From the NCBI GenBank assembly GCA_964649415.1, contig CAZYSK010000051.1:1-42301 (forward strand): 42,301 bases of DNA, read 5' to 3'. The DNA is from CAZYSK01 sp964649415. GTDB lineage: Bacteria > Chloroflexota > Anaerolineae > B4-G1. The notes below the pieces were generated by a model that searched no databases, was not told the origin of the DNA, and saw only the letters and a list, made by a program, of their open reading frames with translations. Shown in pieces: positions 7,911-15,765 of this stretch (positions within the stretch are counted from its first letter, which is position 1; every line of letters starts with the position of its first letter). A program made the translations under genes and the position numbers.

Positions 7911-7995
7911 GGGGCAGGCGGTCGACCGCGGACGGTCGTGGATTGTTCCAATCCGTTGTAGGGCCCTCAAGGCCTCTGCCCTTACAAACGGCGGA
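7911..7995. repeat. Block of REP-like palindromes
   Basis: Three elements lie end to end: GTCGACCGCGGACGGTC, GGATTGTTCCAATCC (7940-7954), and a TGTAGGG...CCCTTACA hairpin at 7957-7986. The first two occur in the same order at 14511-14552. Confidence 0.8.
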
Positions 7996-8004
7996 TGGCG
8001 TGCA

Positions 8005-8033
8005 TTGACAGTCCTGGCGAGTCGTATTATGAT
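8005..8033 (+). promoter_or_regulatory. Sigma-70 promoter for the GyrA-like/Hsp70-like pair
   Basis: TTGACA (8005-8010), a 17-bp spacer and TATGAT (8028-8033): near consensus. It leaves a leader of about 95 nt before the GTG at 8133. Confidence 0.85.
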
Positions 8034-8132
8034 GCACAGACTGGCGCTTGGCCGTGGCGGGCCCGCGCGTGGAGGGCAGGCACGAGGAATGGCGTGCTCC
8101 TACGATGGTGGTAGGGGCGGTGGGGGGGAACG

Positions 8133-9359
8133 GTGATTCGCAACAGCGACGTCCGATGGTGGATACTGGAAGCCAGGAAGCATCCGGAGTCGGCCCCAAC
8201 GATCATCGAGGAGCTGGCCAAGCGGTTGGCCGAACTGGATGCTGAGAACGAGCGCCTGCGAGATGAAATCATCCGGCTGCAGCGGCGTGCTCCGGTGGCC
8301 GCTGAAGGCCCCAAGTTGAGCAACCTGCGCGAGCGGGTAGCCACGCTCGAACGCCTCCTGAGCGGCGAAGCCTCGACCGAACCGTGGGTCGTGTTTCTCT
8401 CCAACCGCCTGCAGTCGGCCCGTGTGCCGCTCTCGCAGGTGCACCACCTGGCCCGTGAAGGCCGCCCGGTGTTGGGCCAGCAGGCTATGCTGGGCCTGTG
8501 TCAGATGCTCCTGGTCCCACCTCAGGCCGACCTGCTGCTGTTTACCAGCCAGTGGCGCGGCTACAGGATACCGCTCTCCGACGTTCCACTGCTGGCCGAG
8601 GCGGACGCGGACATTGATAGTGCGTCCGTCCGTGCGTCCGCCGATCTTGGCCCCACTGTTCGTAGTAAGGCACGTAGGTCTGCCGGAGTGCCGTCTGCGT
8701 CCGCGGACGACTGGCCCGCTGGCGATGGGCCGGGACTGGCGGCCGACGAGCGTCTGACGGCAGCCGTGGCTGTGAAGGATTCACCCCGGTTCTGGACGCT
8801 CGTCACCAGGCGTGGCCACGTGCAGCAATTGATCCGCATTGACTTCGACCGGAGGGTGGAGCGGGGTGAGCGGTTGCTCGAAAGCCCTTTCCGCAACGAT
8901 CGGTTGGTGGGCATGTGCGTTGGCGACGAGGGCGATTTGCTGCTGCTCACGCGCTGGGGCAAGGGGGTCCGATTCCCCCAGCGCGCCATTCCGACGTCTG
9001 GCGCGCTGGGGTTGGATCTGGAGCCCGACGATGAGGTCGTTGCTGCGCTCTCTCTGCAGTCTGAGATCCAGGTACTCGTCCTGACAGCGTCCGGCTACGC
9101 GGTACAGCGGAACAGCGCCCAATTCAAGGCGCGATCAAGCCCTGGCGGCACGGGCAAATCGCTCATCCAGGCCTACGATGTGCTCAACTTGCTTCCCCGT
9201 GTGCCGGATGCCGCACTGCTCTATCTGACCTACGCCGGCAAGCTGACCCTCGTCCCGGTGGCGGACATCCCGGTCCATCAGCGCTCCAGAAAGGGCACGC
9301 GGGTGCACGTCTTCGATCGCGACCCCGCGGTGGCCGTGGCGCTCGTACCCACGTCCTAG
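8133..9359 (+). CDS. GyrA C-terminal-like beta-propeller protein with coiled coil
   Basis: 408 residues, GTG start. Residues 20-80 are charged and helical (coiled coil). The C-terminal 200 residues resemble blades of the DNA gyrase/topoisomerase IV A-subunit C-terminal domain: FWTLVTRRGHVQQLIRIDF near 220, LLLLTRWGKGVRFPQRAIP at 269-287 and LGLDLEPDDEVVAAL at 292-306, each a strand-turn-strand blade. The gyrase catalytic tyrosine domain is absent and there is no QRRGGKG GyrA box. This suggests a DNA-wrapping or scaffold role rather than a topoisomerase. Residues about 157-195 (SASVRASADLGPTVR) are translated palindromic repeats interrupting the fold. The Hsp70-like gene follows after 13 bp, so the two are probably cotranscribed. 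Function unknown. Confidence 0.78.
   Translation: MIRNSDVRWWILEARKHPESAPTIIEELAKRLAELDAENERLRDEIIRLQRRAPVAAEGPKLSNLRERVATLERLLSGEASTEPWVVFLSNRLQSARVPLSQVHHLAREGRPVLGQQAMLGLCQMLLVPPQADLLLFTSQWRGYRIPLSDVPLLAEADADIDSASVRASADLGPTVRSKARRSAGVPSASADDWPAGDGPGLAADERLTAAVAVKDSPRFWTLVTRRGHVQQLIRIDFDRRVERGERLLESPFRNDRLVGMCVGDEGDLLLLTRWGKGVRFPQRAIPTSGALGLDLEPDDEVVAALSLQSEIQVLVLTASGYAVQRNSAQFKARSSPGGTGKSLIQAYDVLNLLPRVPDAALLYLTYAGKLTLVPVADIPVHQRSRKGTRVHVFDRDPAVAVALVPTS
8600..8715. repeat. REP-like GCGTCCGCGGAC insertion inside the GyrA-like gene
   Basis: Several copies of GCGTCCG/CGGACGC in both orientations, ending GCGTCCGCGGACGAC. The block is in frame and adds about 38 low-complexity residues rich in Ala, Ser, Arg and Asp. 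Confidence 0.75.
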
Positions 9360-9372
9360 GCGGAGGGCTCTC

Positions 9373-10845
9373 ATGCGTATCGGCCTTGATTTCGGCACCA
9401 CCAACTCCGGCGCGGCCGTGTTCGACGGCAGGCGGGTGCGCGTGCTTCCCATCGATCCCGCCAGCCGCAATCCCAGTGTGATTCGCTCTTTGCTCTACAT
9501 CACGCGCGGTCATGAGGTGTTCATCGGGCAAGAGGCGATGGATATGTACTACCGCCAGAACGTGGGCCGTCCCAGCAAGATGGTGCGCCAGCGCGTGGGT
9601 GAGATCGAGTTGACGTTCGCCGAATTGGGCACGTTCGTCCAAGACGTCTACGTCATGATAGACGAGCTGACGCCGGGCCGGCTGCTGCATTCCCTGAAGA
9701 GTGAGTTGTCCGGCGATTACGAAGGGACGGCGATCTTCGGTCGCTACTACGAACTGGAGGAGTTGCTCGCCGTCTACCTGCGCGAGGTCCGCCGGCGCGT
9801 GGAGGCAGAGACGGGACAGGCTGTGGATGGCGTGACGATGGGGCGTCCTGTGGAGTTCGTCGGCAGCGATGCCGAGGCCGGCAGCCAGCGTGCTGAGGCA
9901 CGGCTGCGGCGCGCTGCCGAAATGGCCGGGTTCAAGGACATCACCTTCGAGTTGGAGCCGGTGGCGGCCGCGCTGCACTACGAACTGATGACGGACGGAC
10001 CCCAGAACGTGCTCGTGTTCGACTTCGGCGGGGGCACGCTGGACGTCACGGTGATGCGCATCGGCGAGCCAGGACGGCGGCAGGTCCATGCGACCGGTGG
10101 CCTGGGTATCGCCGGTGACGCCTTCGACCAGCGCATCATCGAGGCGCTGATGCTGGACCACTTCGGGCGTGGGTCTAGCTGGGGGGAGGACGCGGACGTT
10201 GAACGTGCGTCCGCGGACATTGATCATGCGTCCGCGGACGCCATGCCGGCAGGATGCCGGCGGTCCGTTGGACGTGCGTCCGCGGCGTCCCAGGCACCCT
10301 TCCCCAGCCAGTACACGGCTGCATTGGTTCACTGGCAGAACATCCCCGATCTGAACCGGCCCGAGACGCTCCACTTCCTGGAGTGGGCCCAGATCACGGG
10401 CAGCCATCCATCCCGCGTGCGGGCGCTGGAGTCGCTGCTGGTCAACAACCACGCTATCCACATGATTGACGAGGTGGAGCGGGCCAAGATCGCGCTCTCG
10501 AATGCCCACTTCGCCCTCATCCGGCTCATCGGTGAAGACATCAACGTCTGGCAACCTCTGGCTCGCTCTCAGTTCGAGGCCCTCATCGCCGATGCGACGC
10601 GTCGGATCGAGGCGTGTCTCCTGGACGCGGTGGAGCGCTCCGGGTTGCAGTTGAGTGAGATAGACACCGTCGTCCGCACGGGAGGATCGGCTCAGATCCC
10701 GTGTTTCATCGAGATGCTGGGGCGCATCTTCGGCCCGGACAAGGTCTTTCTTTCGGATGTCTTCAGCGGAGTGGCTGCCGGGCTAGCGGTGCGCGCACGG
10801 CTTGGCGTGGAGGGCGGGGAGACCCCGCCCCTACAAACCGTGTGA
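9373..10845 (+). CDS. Hsp70-like ATPase (YegD-like, no substrate-binding domain)
   Basis: 490 residues, ATG start. The actin/Hsp70 ATPase motifs are complete: phosphate-1 IGLDFGTTNS at 3-12, phosphate-2 VLVFDFGGGTLDVTV near 213, and the adenosine motif VVRTGGSAQIP near 433. The chain ends soon after the ATPase fold, so the peptide-binding and lid domains of DnaK are missing, as in YegD-type proteins. It probably acts as a cytoplasmic ATP-driven clamp with an unknown partner, perhaps the GyrA-like protein encoded just upstream. Residues about 271-311 are translated palindromic repeats inserted in frame, and the last residues (GGETPPLQTV) come from another repeat that contributes the C-terminus. 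Confidence 0.85.
   Translation: MRIGLDFGTTNSGAAVFDGRRVRVLPIDPASRNPSVIRSLLYITRGHEVFIGQEAMDMYYRQNVGRPSKMVRQRVGEIELTFAELGTFVQDVYVMIDELTPGRLLHSLKSELSGDYEGTAIFGRYYELEELLAVYLREVRRRVEAETGQAVDGVTMGRPVEFVGSDAEAGSQRAEARLRRAAEMAGFKDITFELEPVAAALHYELMTDGPQNVLVFDFGGGTLDVTVMRIGEPGRRQVHATGGLGIAGDAFDQRIIEALMLDHFGRGSSWGEDADVERASADIDHASADAMPAGCRRSVGRASAASQAPFPSQYTAALVHWQNIPDLNRPETLHFLEWAQITGSHPSRVRALESLLVNNHAIHMIDEVERAKIALSNAHFALIRLIGEDINVWQPLARSQFEALIADATRRIEACLLDAVERSGLQLSEIDTVVRTGGSAQIPCFIEMLGRIFGPDKVFLSDVFSGVAAGLAVRARLGVEGGETPPLQTV
10186..10305. repeat. Palindromic repeat cluster inside the Hsp70-like gene
   Basis: Three GCGTCCGCGGAC-type palindromes plus CATGCCGGCAGGATGCCGGCGGTCC, a sequence repeated at 15540-15565. 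It is in frame and adds about 40 residues between the phosphate-2 region and the rest of the ATPase fold. Confidence 0.8.
10812..10836. repeat. GGGCGGGG-aga-CCCCGCCC hairpin with CTAC end at the 3' end of the Hsp70-like gene
   Basis: An 8-bp GC stem followed by CTACAAA, forming the last codons of the gene. Convergent genes end on either side within 30 bp, so it may also stop transcription. Confidence 0.75.
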
Positions 10846-10873
10846 CGCCAGAGGACTATTGCGCCGCCGCGTA

Positions 10874-11665
10874 TCAACTCGACGCGCTGCTGTAGCGCCG
10901 CAGGCCGAGCCGGAACAGGGCTGATGCACCGGCCAGAAACGCCACGGCCAGTACCCCGCTGGCGGCGAACATCCCCGGCGACAGATCGCCCGTCAGCGCG
11001 TGCGCCGGGACAGTCGTCATAATGCCGACCGGTACGACCCACGTCAGCACCAGCCTTAGCCAGCCGGGATACAGTGCCGTGGGGTAGCGTGCCATCTGGA
11101 AGATCGCGTCGAAGACCCAGGTGAACAGGAAACCAGGGCTCCAGAGGACCAGGGCGGTGAAGGCCAGCAGTATGGCGTACAGAATCGCCACGCCTATGGC
11201 CAGCGCGATGAGAAAAGCCACCAGGTGGGCGGGAGTCGGCGCTTGCTCCAGGCGCATCGTGGCCGCCCCCAGCACACCCAGCCCCAGTGCTAGATCCACC
11301 AGCGCCAGGGGTCGCCACTGGCGGAAGCTGGCCTGGAACTGGGGATCTAGCGGGTGCAGCAGCGTGAAGTCGAACGTGCCGGTCCATATCTCGCCGTCCA
11401 TTCCTGCCAGGGCGTCCAGGCTTGGCCCGATGAACAGGTTGCGCAGCGCCGCGATGGTCAGGTAGACGCCCAGGATCGCCATCGCCGCCGGCAGATCCCA
11501 CCCACGCACGGTGTCCACCTGGCCAAACAGGACCGCCACGCCCATCACGCCTGTGGCCAGGTTGAGCAGCGAGTGCAGCAGGCTGATCCAGAAGTTGGCG
11601 CGATAAGCCAGCTCGTTCTGGGCGGACGTGATCGCGAAGCGTGCGATGAGTTTTAGGTGGTGCAT
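10874..11665 (-). CDS. ABC-2 type transporter permease (DUF990-like)
   Basis: 263 residues from ATG 11665, which has AAAGGAGC directly upstream; the frame further upstream is translated repeat. About six membrane helices are seen, with conserved family features: ANFWISLLHSLLNLATGVMGVAVLF at the first helix, a LRNLFIGPSLD loop, GEIWTGTFDFTLLHPLDPQF before residue 110, and MARYPTALYPGWLRLVLTWVVPVG near 210. Proteins of this ABC2_membrane_6 type work as pairs with a second permease and one ATPase, both encoded in the same operon. It is probably an exporter; substrate unknown. Confidence 0.82.
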   Translation of the reverse strand: MHHLKLIARFAITSAQNELAYRANFWISLLHSLLNLATGVMGVAVLFGQVDTVRGWDLPAAMAILGVYLTIAALRNLFIGPSLDALAGMDGEIWTGTFDFTLLHPLDPQFQASFRQWRPLALVDLALGLGVLGAATMRLEQAPTPAHLVAFLIALAIGVAILYAILLAFTALVLWSPGFLFTWVFDAIFQMARYPTALYPGWLRLVLTWVVPVGIMTTVPAHALTGDLSPGMFAASGVLAVAFLAGASALFRLGLRRYSSASS

Positions 11666-11681
11666 GTGCTCCTTTGATGCC

Positions 11682-11767
11682 GGGCAGGCACAAGACCTGC
11701 CCCTACCAGGGCCGGGCAGGCACAAGACCTGCCCCTACCAGGACTGGGCAGGTACGAGACCTGCCTC
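11682..11767. repeat. Three tandem GGGCAGGCACAAGACCTGCCC palindromes with CCTAC
   Basis: About 31-bp period, filling the gap between the two permease genes. The same palindrome occurs three times at 25541-25630. Confidence 0.85.
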
Positions 11768-11769
11768 TG

Positions 11770-12561
11770 CTATCCCCCGACGGCTGAGTAGCGCTTCACA
11801 CCTGCGCGCCACACAATGGCGAACACGGTCAGCGCGACGATCGTCCATAGTGCCTGCAGCGCGAACCCGGTCCACAGTTGGGTCGCGCTCAATTGCCCGG
11901 TCAGCACCTCGACGGGGAAACCGACCATATAGCGGAAAGGCAGCACGGTTGCTGCCGCTCGCATCGCGCCGGGCAGCAGCGCCGTTGGCGCGACCTGGCC
12001 GCCGAGCAAGAACACCAGTGAGTCCTGCAATGGCAGCAACGCGTCGGCGCGGGTGGCCCAGAAGGCCAGCAGAGCCAACCAGTATCCCCAGAGGAAACGC
12101 AGCGCCCACGCCAACGCCAGCGCAGGGACGAACGCCACGGCGTTGCGCAGGGTGAGGTGCATTTCGGGGCGCAGGACCAACGCCAGGAGCGACGCCACGG
12201 GTATCACAAACGCCACGTAAACCACCTTGCCGGCGATCTCGGTCGCGAGCGTGTTGTACGTAGGCGACATGGGCCGCAGCAGCGTGACGTTCATCTCGCC
12301 GCTGCGGATCGCATCTCCTACCGTCCAGTTGGTCTGGGAGTAGGTCAACTGGTTGACCAGGACGAGCAGCAGGTAATAGGCCACAAACTCCCCACGGGTG
12401 AAGCCGCCGATCGTCTCCGCTCCGGCGGCGGTGGACCAGACGAATAAGTAGATCAAGGGCGGGATCATCCACCCGAAGGCCAGCAGGAAGAAGAAGCCCC
12501 GGTGCTGCATCCACGAGAGCCACGTGTGCCTGATAAGCGCCCAGCCCCCTCGATGGTTCAC
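11770..12561 (-). CDS. ABC-2 type transporter permease (DUF990-like), partner
   Basis: 263 residues from GTG 12561, with AGGAGGAAGG upstream; GTGA overlaps the stop of the RibD-like gene by 4 bp. About six membrane helices. Family features: WLSWMQHRGFFFLLAFGWMIPPLIYLFVW at the first helix, VNQLTYSQTNWTVGDAIRSGEMN before residue 100, LLRPMSP, and LPFRYMVGFPVEVLTGQL near 210. The ending RAGVKRYSAVGG resembles the LGLRRYSSASS end of the other permease, which supports a homologous pair. It should form the membrane channel of an exporter with the ATPase at 13472. The usual closely packed ATPase-permease-permease order is broken here by a reductase gene. Confidence 0.85.
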   Translation of the reverse strand: MNHRGGWALIRHTWLSWMQHRGFFFLLAFGWMIPPLIYLFVWSTAAGAETIGGFTRGEFVAYYLLLVLVNQLTYSQTNWTVGDAIRSGEMNVTLLRPMSPTYNTLATEIAGKVVYVAFVIPVASLLALVLRPEMHLTLRNAVAFVPALALAWALRFLWGYWLALLAFWATRADALLPLQDSLVFLLGGQVAPTALLPGAMRAAATVLPFRYMVGFPVEVLTGQLSATQLWTGFALQALWTIVALTVFAIVWRAGVKRYSAVGG

Positions 12562-13352
12562 GTGCCTTCCTCCTGGACGACGCGATAGCGAAGCCACACC
12601 CGGCCCCCCGCCTGAACTTGAGCGGACATCAGCTCCAAGCGCGCCGGCCACTCGCCGGGCTTCAGCGCCGGGGCGTCGAACAGCGACGGCGTCTCGGGGC
12701 CACCGATGATAGCGGGGAGGAACTCGACGTTGACCTCGTCCACCAACCCGGCCCGCAGGAGCGCGCCGTTCAGCTTGCCACCTGCCGTCGAGAGCACGCA
12801 CGTCACACCCAGCTTGGCCTGCATCTTCTCCAGTGCCAGCGCCAGGTCAACAGGTCCGTCCCCGGCTACCAGGTAGGGGATGTCCTCGCGTCGCAGGTAG
12901 GCCAGATACTCGGGCGGTGTGTGCCGGCCGACCAGGACCAGCAGGTGCGTGCCTGCCAGGTCCTCGCCGAAGGCGCTGCCGTCCTTGATCCATCCCCGGA
13001 CGCGTCCGCGGCCATCCACAGCCGTGAACCACCCCCGGTGTCCCGGGCGACGGACCACGGCGTCCGGAAGGAAGTCCTGGAGCAGTGATTCCGGGTCACC
13101 ATCAAAGGGTGGCAGTTCCGTTGTCTCATTGTCCATTCTCTCTGTGACAAAGGATCCACTGCCCTCGAGCGTGGCATGCGGCCTATGAACGCGCTTGAGC
13201 CATTCGAAGGCACCGCCCGATTCCCCGACGGGGCTCCATGCCTCGATGGCGTTCCACCTCTCGTCCCCGTATAAGAGAAGGACGTCGGGGGAGACGGCGA
13301 TTCTCCCGTCTACCGATGCGCTGTTGATGGTGACGACCTTTGGCTTGCTCAT
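12558..13352 (-). CDS. RibD C-terminal domain / dihydrofolate reductase-like protein
   Basis: 264 residues from ATG 13352, with GAGGAAGGAGA upstream. The protein starts VVTINSASVDGRIA, the strand and loop that begin RibD-type NADPH-dependent reductases. It ends with VTCVLSTAGGKLNGALLRAGLVDEV and LPAIIGGPETPSLFD, the conserved nucleotide-binding and C-terminal part of that fold. The stand-alone reductase domain is common in bacteria; known members reduce pyrimidine or pterin intermediates, but many have no known substrate. No deaminase domain is present. It is encoded inside an ABC-transporter operon and overlaps the next permease by 4 bp, so it may act on the transported compound or simply be coexpressed. 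That link is inference. Confidence 0.8.
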   Translation of the reverse strand: MSKPKVVTINSASVDGRIAVSPDVLLLYGDERWNAIEAWSPVGESGGAFEWLKRVHRPHATLEGSGSFVTERMDNETTELPPFDGDPESLLQDFLPDAVVRRPGHRGWFTAVDGRGRVRGWIKDGSAFGEDLAGTHLLVLVGRHTPPEYLAYLRREDIPYLVAGDGPVDLALALEKMQAKLGVTCVLSTAGGKLNGALLRAGLVDEVNVEFLPAIIGGPETPSLFDAPALKPGEWPARLELMSAQVQAGGRVWLRYRVVQEEGT

Positions 13353-13383
13353 ACGTCTCCTTCCTCTCGTTACTACTCGGCCA

Positions 13384-13469
13384 AGGTGGGACGCACTTGG
13401 TTTTCGTTCGAGAATTCGACTTCCAGGACTTTCACACGCTGTTTTCGGGCCAGGAAGTGCGTCCCACCT
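13384..13469. repeat. 15-bp inverted repeat flanking about 56 bp
   Basis: AGGTGGGACGCACTT (13384-13398) is perfectly inverted at 13455-13469. It fills the gap between the ATPase stop and the RibD-like start and may be a mobile palindromic unit or an attenuating structure. Confidence 0.75.
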
Positions 13470-13471
13470 GA

Positions 13472-14482
13472 CTAGCGACATCTGTCTGCGGAGTTGGCCG
13501 AAGTGCCGACCTGATAGACCTGGTCGATCACTGCCTCGATGGGTGGGTCTTCGACCGATAGATCGGCTACTGGCAGCGTGTTCAGCAGGTGCGCCGTCAG
13601 CGAAGGTGCTTCCGAGCGGCTCACACGCAGCGTCAGCCGCCCGTTCTCGCGCTCGATGACGTCAACGTCGGCCGGTGGGTCGAACTGCCAGTCTGGCCGC
13701 CCCAAGGCCACGCGAATCAGCTTGAACGGCGCGAGTCGTTCGGCCAAGCCACTCAATTTGCCGTCGTAGAGCAGCCGTCCGTGGTGGATGAGGATCACAC
13801 GGGGGCACAGCGCTACCACGTCGGCCATGTAGTGGCTGGTGAGGATCACCGTCACGCCGTTGCGCCGGTTGTAGTCGGCCAGGAAACGCCGTAGGCGACC
13901 CTGCATCGAGACATCCAGCCCCAGAGTCGGCTCGTCGAGAAACAGCACCTCGGGCCGGTGGAGCAGTCCGGCCACCAGTTCACACTTCATGCGTTCGCCC
14001 AGTGAGAGGGTACGCACGGGTTTGGCCAGCAATGCCTGTATGTCCAGCAGATCGACCAGTTCATCCAGCGTGTGCGTGAGTTCTCTCGGCGGCACGTGAT
14101 AGATCTCGCCCAACACGCGGAACGTGTCCATGGGCGGGATGTCCCAGAGCATCTGGCTCTTGTTGCCCAGCACCATGCTGATGCGCCGCAGGTAGCCGGG
14201 CCTGCGCTCCCAGGGCACGCATCCCAGCACACGTGCCTCTCCTGCACTCGGATGTAGCAGACCGGAGAGCATCTTCAGGGTGGTCGTCTTGCCCGCGCCA
14301 TTTGGCCCGATGAAGCCGACCATCTCTCCCTCGCCGATCGTGAAGCTGACTTCGCGCACCGCCTCCACGTTGCGGTAGGTGCGCCGCACGAGGCTCTTGA
14401 GCGCCGCCGCCAGTCCGGGCGCACGCTCAAACACGGAATACGTCTTGGACAGGCGGCGGACGACGATCTGTTCGGTGGGCAT
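13472..14482 (-). CDS. ABC transporter ATP-binding protein (ABC-2 exporter)
   Basis: 336 residues, ATG with GAAGGAGG upstream. Complete nucleotide-binding domain: Walker A GPNGAGKTT at 59-67, Q-loop Gln110, signature LSLGE at 159-163, Walker B VLFLDEP at 179-185 followed by the D-loop GLD, and switch His217. The segment before Walker A (VRRTYRNVEAVREVSF) is typical of ATPases paired with DUF990 permeases. A C-terminal extension of about 90 residues follows, probably regulatory. It powers the two permeases downstream. The gene is preceded by two copies of a 25-bp motif and by a MerR-type regulator gene, which suggests induction by that regulator. Confidence 0.92.
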   Translation of the reverse strand: MPTEQIVVRRLSKTYSVFERAPGLAAALKSLVRRTYRNVEAVREVSFTIGEGEMVGFIGPNGAGKTTTLKMLSGLLHPSAGEARVLGCVPWERRPGYLRRISMVLGNKSQMLWDIPPMDTFRVLGEIYHVPPRELTHTLDELVDLLDIQALLAKPVRTLSLGERMKCELVAGLLHRPEVLFLDEPTLGLDVSMQGRLRRFLADYNRRNGVTVILTSHYMADVVALCPRVILIHHGRLLYDGKLSGLAERLAPFKLIRVALGRPDWQFDPPADVDVIERENGRLTLRVSRSEAPSLTAHLLNTLPVADLSVEDPPIEAVIDQVYQVGTSANSADRCR

Positions 14483-14503
14483 GCAGCCTCCTTCTTCATG
14501 ACC

Positions 14504-14555
14504 GGGCAGGCGGTCGACCGCGGACGGTCGTGGATTGTTCTAATCCGTCGAGACC
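14504..14555. repeat. REP-like block upstream of the ABC ATPase gene
   Basis: GGTCGACCGCGGACGGTCG followed by GGATTGTTCTAATCC, nearly identical in order and spacing to 7917-7954. Confidence 0.8.
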
Positions 14556-14564
14556 TTCACACCC

Positions 14565-14596
14565 ATTATATAACCTTGGTGGGCAAGTGGAGGGTT
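14565..14596 (-). promoter_or_regulatory. Candidate MerR-type promoter/operator of the ABC operon, copy 1
   Basis: A perfect TATAAT (minus strand, 14570-14565) lies directly beside a 25-bp motif with imperfect dyad symmetry (14572-14596, AACCTTGG...GGAGGGTT on the plus strand). A second copy, 23 of 25 identical, ends at the merR stop. The position next to the -10 box, where MerR family proteins bind, suggests an operator; no good -35 box is seen, as is common for such promoters. Confidence 0.45.
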
Positions 14597-14622
14597 GATG
14601 CTTCATGACCAGGCAGGGATAC

Positions 14623-14641
14623 GCGGATTGGGACAATCCGC
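14623..14641. repeat. GCGGATTG-gga-CAATCCGC palindrome
   Basis: 8-bp perfect arms, between the two copies of the putative operator. Confidence 0.75.
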
Positions 14642-14726
14642 ATATTGCTGCCAGCAAAGCGTCAAACGTCGGGCGTCAGGCGGTGTCTCACCTGGCGCGT
14701 TTGCGGATGCCGGGCGGCGATGGTAC

Positions 14727-14751
14727 AACCTTGGTTGCCAAGTGGAGGGTT
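14727..14751. promoter_or_regulatory. Second copy of the 25-bp motif at the merR stop codon
   Basis: Differs from the copy at 14572-14596 in two positions and lies 155 bp away in the same orientation, overlapping the TAA of the regulator gene. Confidence 0.45.
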
Positions 14752-15496
14752 ATTGAGCGATCATGCGTTCTAACTGGGCGATGATATCGAGGGCGCGTTG
14801 CTCCAGTTCGTCCAGCGCCGAGAGCCACCGGTCGGACGCGGAGTAGACGTCCTCGTCGTGGCGTGGCGTATCGAGCGCCTGGCGCACGTCTGTCTCGTGG
14901 TCCCCATCGAGCTGGAGTAGCATGCGCAGTATGGCCATCATGCTGTAGCCGGCGCGGCGCAGCATCCGGATCACGCGCAGGCGACCGATTTCGGCCGCGC
15001 CGTAGAGCCGGTAGCGGTTGCGCGGGTTCCGGGGCACCTGGATCAGGCCGTTGCGTTCCCAGTTGCGCAGCACGTCGGGCGTGACGCCCAGAAGTCTGGC
15101 CGCATCGCCGATCCGCAGGAGTGCGGTAGCGGCGTCCGTGGGGGTACCTTGGGCCCACCGCTTGAGTAACTGTGCAGCGGCCTCGGCCTGCGCCCGCTCG
15201 CTCTGCACCAGTGCCAGGTGGGCGTACGCTTGCTCCAGCGCGCCCCCCAGGTCCCCTGACGCGGCCTGCCGGACCAGCGCGAGCGCCGATTTCCTGATTT
15301 TCCCCCCGGGCCACGGGCCGCGGAGCGCCATGCGCGCGAGCCGCATCTGATCGCGGTGTGCCTCCGTGAACAGGCGGTAGCCGCTGGGACTGCGGGGGAT
15401 GGGTGGCAGAAACCCCCACTCCTCGTAGAGCCGGACGGTGTTTGGGTGGACACCTACAGCCTGGGCAATGTCGGAGGTACGTAAGTGGCGTGACAT
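14750..15496 (-). CDS. Transcriptional regulator with two MerR DNA-binding domains
   Basis: 248 residues, ATG start. Two complete MerR-type winged helix domains are present: residues 5-75 (TSDIAQAVGVHPNTVRLYEEWGFL, then the wing SGYRLFTEAHRDQM) and residues 126-195 (LRIGDAARLLGVTPDVLRNWERNGL, then the wing NRYRLYGAAEIGRLRVIRML). A helical linker of about 45 residues joins them, and a short acidic helical tail replaces an effector domain. Ordinary MerR proteins have one such domain and dimerise; this chain may bind an extended or doubled site as a monomer or a dimer. It lies upstream of the ABC-exporter operon on the same strand and is the obvious candidate regulator. Confidence 0.88.
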   Translation of the reverse strand: MSRHLRTSDIAQAVGVHPNTVRLYEEWGFLPPIPRSPSGYRLFTEAHRDQMRLARMALRGPWPGGKIRKSALALVRQAASGDLGGALEQAYAHLALVQSERAQAEAAAQLLKRWAQGTPTDAATALLRIGDAARLLGVTPDVLRNWERNGLIQVPRNPRNRYRLYGAAEIGRLRVIRMLRRAGYSMMAILRMLLQLDGDHETDVRQALDTPRHDEDVYSASDRWLSALDELEQRALDIIAQLERMIAQ

Positions 15497-15527
15497 CGTG
15501 CGCTAGCCTGGCGGGTTGGCCTTCGGG

Positions 15528-15665
15528 CGTCCGCGGACGTCATGCCGGCAGGATGCCGGCGGTCCATCGGACGTGCGTCCGTCTGTGCGTCAAACGTCTG
15601 GTTTATTGTATCATGGACTGGACTTCTTGCCCACGCCGGGCCGACGGATTGGAACAATCCGCGTC
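15528..15665. repeat. REP-like palindromes upstream of merR and the PA14 gene
   Basis: Contains GCGTCCGCGGACGTC, CATGCCGGCAGGATGCCGGCGGTCC (also inside the Hsp70-like gene), GCGTCAAACGTC, and CGGATTGGAACAATCCG (15643-15659). Confidence 0.75.
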
Positions 15666-15705
15666 CTGCGTGTTGGCATGGTGAATTCGCGCCGATCCGA
15701 TAATG

Positions 15706-15714
15706 TGCTATAAT
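15706..15714 (+). promoter_or_regulatory. Extended -10 promoter for the PA14 protein
   Basis: TGCTATAAT, a perfect extended -10 box; only a weak -35 (TTCGCG) is found 17 bp upstream. It is about 50 bp before the ATG at 15766. Confidence 0.65.
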
Positions 15715-15765
15715 GTGTGCACCTGGTTTGTCGCATAGGCCGGCCTTGATGACAGGAGGTGGAAA

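Larger units (their letters stand above)
7741..8132. other. Divergent intergenic region with repeats and two promoters
   Basis: 392 bp without a gene, between divergently transcribed operons. It contains a promoter for each side (7867-7895 minus, 8005-8033 plus) and, between them, a block of three nested palindromes at 7911-7995. Nothing else is recognisable. Confidence 0.8.

Noticed and set aside
7741..8199. N-terminal extension of the second DUF362 gene to 8199
   Set aside because: The added codons are palindromic repeats and the divergent promoter region; GTG 7740 has a ribosome site and directly precedes the Tat signal.
9184..10554. Long minus-strand open frame of 456 codons opposite the GyrA-like and Hsp70-like genes
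   Set aside because: It is a high-GC shadow that crosses two well-supported genes and their junction.
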